Positions 61,967-64,000 of a stretch of 64,000 nt of DNA are shown here, piece after piece (positions within the stretch are counted from its first letter, which is position 1; every line of letters begins with the position of its first letter). Made by a program: the position numbers and the translations under genes. A model generated the notes under the pieces. That model was not told the origin of the DNA, ran no database searches, and saw only the letters and a program-made list of their open reading frames with translations. The stretch spans positions 1 through 64,000 of the forward strand of contig CAZPYA010000004.1 of assembly GCA_964590255.1 (NCBI GenBank). Reading direction: 5' to 3'. The stretch comes from JAKIYB01 sp964590255. GTDB taxonomy: Bacteria; Armatimonadota; Hebobacteria; CAIYQO01.

Positions 61967-62605
61967 TTAGAACAGCACCGCCAGCAGGCGGCTAAACCAG
62001 CCCGGGCGCTGCTTCTCAGCAATGGGCCCGACGCCGGAGGCGACCAGGCACTGATCCGCCACGCTGATGGAAGAGAGTGTGTTATCAAGCGTGATATCTT
62101 CCGGGCGCACCACCCCGCTGAAGGAGAGAATGACGGTGTCCTTCTCCAGCGTGACCGTGCGCGAGCCGGCGATGCGCAGGTTGCCATTGGGCAGCACCGC
62201 GACGACGGTGACGGTGAGGTGATCGAGTAACCGCGTCGAGGCAGTCGAGGCGCCGGAACCATTGGTGGTGCGGTCCGCCTTCGCGCCCATCCCCCTGAAG
62301 CCGTCCAGCCATCCGGTGCCTTTGCCGGCATTCACCCCCATCGATTTGCTGGTCTCGTGCTTGGCGGTGGTGCTGGCCACCGACTGTTGCTCGACAATGA
62401 CGGTGAGCAAATCGCCGACGGCGCGGGCGGTGGTATCGAGTATCAGCGAGCGGCTGTGCCCGCTCCACAAGCTGCCGGTCAGTTCTGCCGGCATCGCCAC
62501 CGGGAGGGGATTGAGCGTCGCCGGGGCGGGCGGCGTATCGGCCGCGAGCGCGCACAGGGCGGCGCCAAGCAGGCCAAGCATAAACGTCAAACGCATCGGA
62601 TGCAT
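61967..62605 (-). CDS. flgH: Flagellar L-ring protein FlgH
   Basis: 212 residues from the ATG at 62605 (AGGAG seven bases upstream). Signal region with a possible lipobox (GAALC). L-ring motif VGDLLTVIVEQQSVAS and NGNLRIAGSRTVTLEKD...FSGVVRPEDI. Outer-membrane ring with FlgI. 15 bases after flgA. Confidence 0.95.
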   Translation of the reverse strand: MHPMRLTFMLGLLGAALCALAADTPPAPATLNPLPVAMPAELTGSLWSGHSRSLILDTTARAVGDLLTVIVEQQSVASTTAKHETSKSMGVNAGKGTGWLDGFRGMGAKADRTTNGSGASTASTRLLDHLTVTVVAVLPNGNLRIAGSRTVTLEKDTVILSFSGVVRPEDITLDNTLSSISVADQCLVASGVGPIAEKQRPGWFSRLLAVLF

Positions 62606-62619
62606 GCATGCACTCCTTT

Positions 62620-63570
62620 TTACCAAACGACTTCCACTTCGCCCGGGCCGATAACGCGGGCGGAGAATTCATGATGCGATTGCGGGTTGCGCACCGTAAT
62701 CGTGGCCCCCAAACCGCCGTTCTGACAGGCCACCGCCCGCAGGCGGATGACCATCTCGCCGCAATGCGCGACAACCATAACGTCCTGGTTGCGTCGCACC
62801 ACCGGCACGACTTCAATCACATCGGCGGTGAGGACATCGCCGACGCGCAGCGCGCGACTAGTCCGTTGCCCCACCAGCACGGCGAGATCGGTGAGCGCCG
62901 CGCCAACCCGCGTGGTCACCTCGCAGCGCCGCAGCGCCACATCCTCCGCGTTCAGGATCGCATGGGCGGCCACCGCCCGTTGCGCCACCAGCACCGGCAT
63001 GAAACGCTGCAGGCGGAAGGTAATGGCACCGCGCCAGGCGACCGCGCCATCAACATGCGCCATCACCTGTACGGTGCGCTGGGCGCTGGTCTCGCTGCCG
63101 GCGGGCGCGCAGAGGATGGTCACGACGCCGTCCGCCGTTGCGGTATCTGGCGGCGTCGACAGTGCCGTCAGCACCAGCTCCTCGCCGATCGCCGCCACCA
63201 ACCGCTCACGCAGCCACGAATCAGCCGCGGCGACCAGCGCGCGGCCGTTGATGGTTACCGCGCGGCGGGTGATCTCCACCGCCGGCGGGCAGGTGAGAGT
63301 GAGCGCGTCCGGATCGAAGCCGAATTGGCGCAGCTTCACGCGAATCATCGCCGGGGTAAGCGAGAAGCGCTGTCCGGGGATGGGCGCGGGCGCCAGCACG
63401 ATGCGCATCAACCGCGCGGCCTCCTCGTCGGTGCCCTGCACCGCGGCGATTTCCCCCAGCACAATTTGTACCCCAGTGACGCTGGCGCGCTCCGAAACCG
63501 TCACCGTGGGAGCGGTGACGCCAGGGGCCAGCAGGGTCGTCAGCATCAGTGCATAGAGCCATCGTCGCAT
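62620..63570 (-). CDS. flgA: P-ring assembly chaperone FlgA
   Basis: 316 residues from the ATG at 63570 (GGAAGG upstream; a GTG nine bases earlier is less likely). Signal peptide, then SAF-like and C-terminal FlgA domains: AVAAHAILNAEDVALRRCEV, RTSRALRVGDVLTADVIEVV. Helps P-ring assembly in the periplasm. About 20 bases after flgG. Confidence 0.9.
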   Translation of the reverse strand: MRRWLYALMLTTLLAPGVTAPTVTVSERASVTGVQIVLGEIAAVQGTDEEAARLMRIVLAPAPIPGQRFSLTPAMIRVKLRQFGFDPDALTLTCPPAVEITRRAVTINGRALVAAADSWLRERLVAAIGEELVLTALSTPPDTATADGVVTILCAPAGSETSAQRTVQVMAHVDGAVAWRGAITFRLQRFMPVLVAQRAVAAHAILNAEDVALRRCEVTTRVGAALTDLAVLVGQRTSRALRVGDVLTADVIEVVPVVRRNQDVMVVAHCGEMVIRLRAVACQNGGLGATITVRNPQSHHEFSARVIGPGEVEVVW

Positions 63571-63591
63571 GGGCGTCACCTTCCGTCGCGC

Positions 63592-64000
63592 TTACCGGCG
63601 CAGCTGATTGGCCATCTGCAACATTTCATCGGCCGCTTGGATGGCCTTCGAGTTCGTCTCATACGCGCGTTGGGCCACGATCATCGCCACCATTTCTTCC
63701 ACCACGCGCACGTTGGAAAGCTCCAGCGTATTCTGGGCTACGCGGCCAAAGCCGTCGCTGCCCGCGGCGCCAGTGACTGCCTCGCCGCTGGAGGCGGTGG
63801 GCACGTATAGGTTGTGGCCGATGCTGTTCAACCCCGCGGGGTTGGTGAAGCGGGCCAACTGGATCTGCCCGGCCTGGGTGGGGTTCGTTTGCCCGGCCAC
63901 CTTCGCCGTCACCGTGCCATCCGGGCCGATGGTGATGCTTTCAGTGTTCTGCGGGATGGTGAGCGCCGGTTCCATCGCATACCCGTCCGAATTGACCAGT
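63592..64000 (-). CDS. flgG: Distal rod protein FlgG (3' part; runs off window)
   Basis: 136 codons of the C-terminal half are visible, from LVNSDGYAMEPALTIP to the end. The C-terminal motif ELSNVRVVEEMVAMIVAQRAYETNSKAIQAADEML and the GRVAQNTLE segment fit FlgG. The 5' end lies beyond 64000. Confidence 0.95.
   Translation of the reverse strand, partial: LVNSDGYAMEPALTIPQNTESITIGPDGTVTAKVAGQTNPTQAGQIQLARFTNPAGLNSIGHNLYVPTASSGEAVTGAAGSDGFGRVAQNTLELSNVRVVEEMVAMIVAQRAYETNSKAIQAADEMLQMANQLRR

Overview
This is a 64 kb GC-rich bacterial draft scaffold, with one 10-N gap at 26023-26032. FlgH (L-ring) and FlgI (P-ring) genes indicate a diderm cell. Flagellin control looks like the CsrA-FliW type. The lineage cannot be named securely. 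The mix of Gfo/Idh oxidoreductases, a WG-repeat protein, a DUF5679 zinc ribbon and a CsrA/FliW flagellar set would suit Armatimonadota or a similar little-cultured diderm phylum, but this is only a weak inference.

Layout. (1) 1-9.8 kb: a seven-gene minus-strand catabolic cluster (two Gfo/Idh oxidoreductases, zinc dehydrogenase, KDG-type PfkB kinase, M20 hydrolase, class III aminotransferase, 2-hydroxyacid dehydrogenase) faced by a divergent AraC regulator. Every gap longer than about 50 bp in the cluster holds a palindrome. (2) 9.8-14.3 kb: housekeeping genes argS, a CBS-DUF1385 membrane protein, mutM, a DUF5679 zinc ribbon, then tRNA-Phe. (3) 14,286-21,736: an integrative element in tRNA-Phe bounded by perfect 49-bp direct repeats. 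It carries a tyrosine recombinase, HNH-type protein, CHC2/TOPRIM primase (frameshifted at a G8 run), a zinc-motif protein, an excisionase-like HTH protein with a CGCAT repeat cluster upstream, and a degraded PAS sensor opposite a stand-alone response regulator. (4) 21.8-31.6 kb: glycosyltransferase, DUF2161 protein, a third Gfo/Idh, an M16 peptidase pair (one member interrupted by the gap), an AhpD-like gene with an in-frame amber codon, glyA, an SGNH hydrolase and a WG-repeat protein. (5) 31.6-39.7 kb: a tightly packed seven-gene minus-strand cassette: coiled-coil membrane protein, ClpB-like AAA+ ATPase, radical-SAM protein, zinc-ribbon/FHA protein, PP2C phosphatase, Ser/Thr kinase with C-terminal membrane helices, small membrane protein. 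I know no named system with this composition, and it is my best candidate for an undescribed system. (6) 40.2-64 kb: two convergent flagellar operons. The plus-strand one is fliM-fliN-fliO-fliP-fliQ-fliR-flhB-flhA-flhF-[68 aa membrane protein]-fliA plus two small genes. The minus-strand one, read from the right edge, is flgG'-flgA-flgH-flgI-flgJ-flgM-flgN-flgK-flgL-fliW-csrA-two flagellins-flaG-fliD-fliS-fliT-like.

How they fit together. The plus-strand flagellar operon builds the switch and export gate and encodes sigma-28. The minus-strand operon builds the rod, rings, hook-filament junction and filament, and supplies anti-sigma FlgM and the FliW/CsrA control pair. Both flagellin genes have good sigma-28-like promoters, and their leaders place the ribosome binding site in a CsrA-type GGA loop. 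The 31.6-39.7 kb cassette has the parts for a phosphorylation circuit (kinase, phosphatase, FHA reader) coupled to an AAA+ machine and a radical-SAM activity at the membrane. This is inferred from domains and gene packing only.
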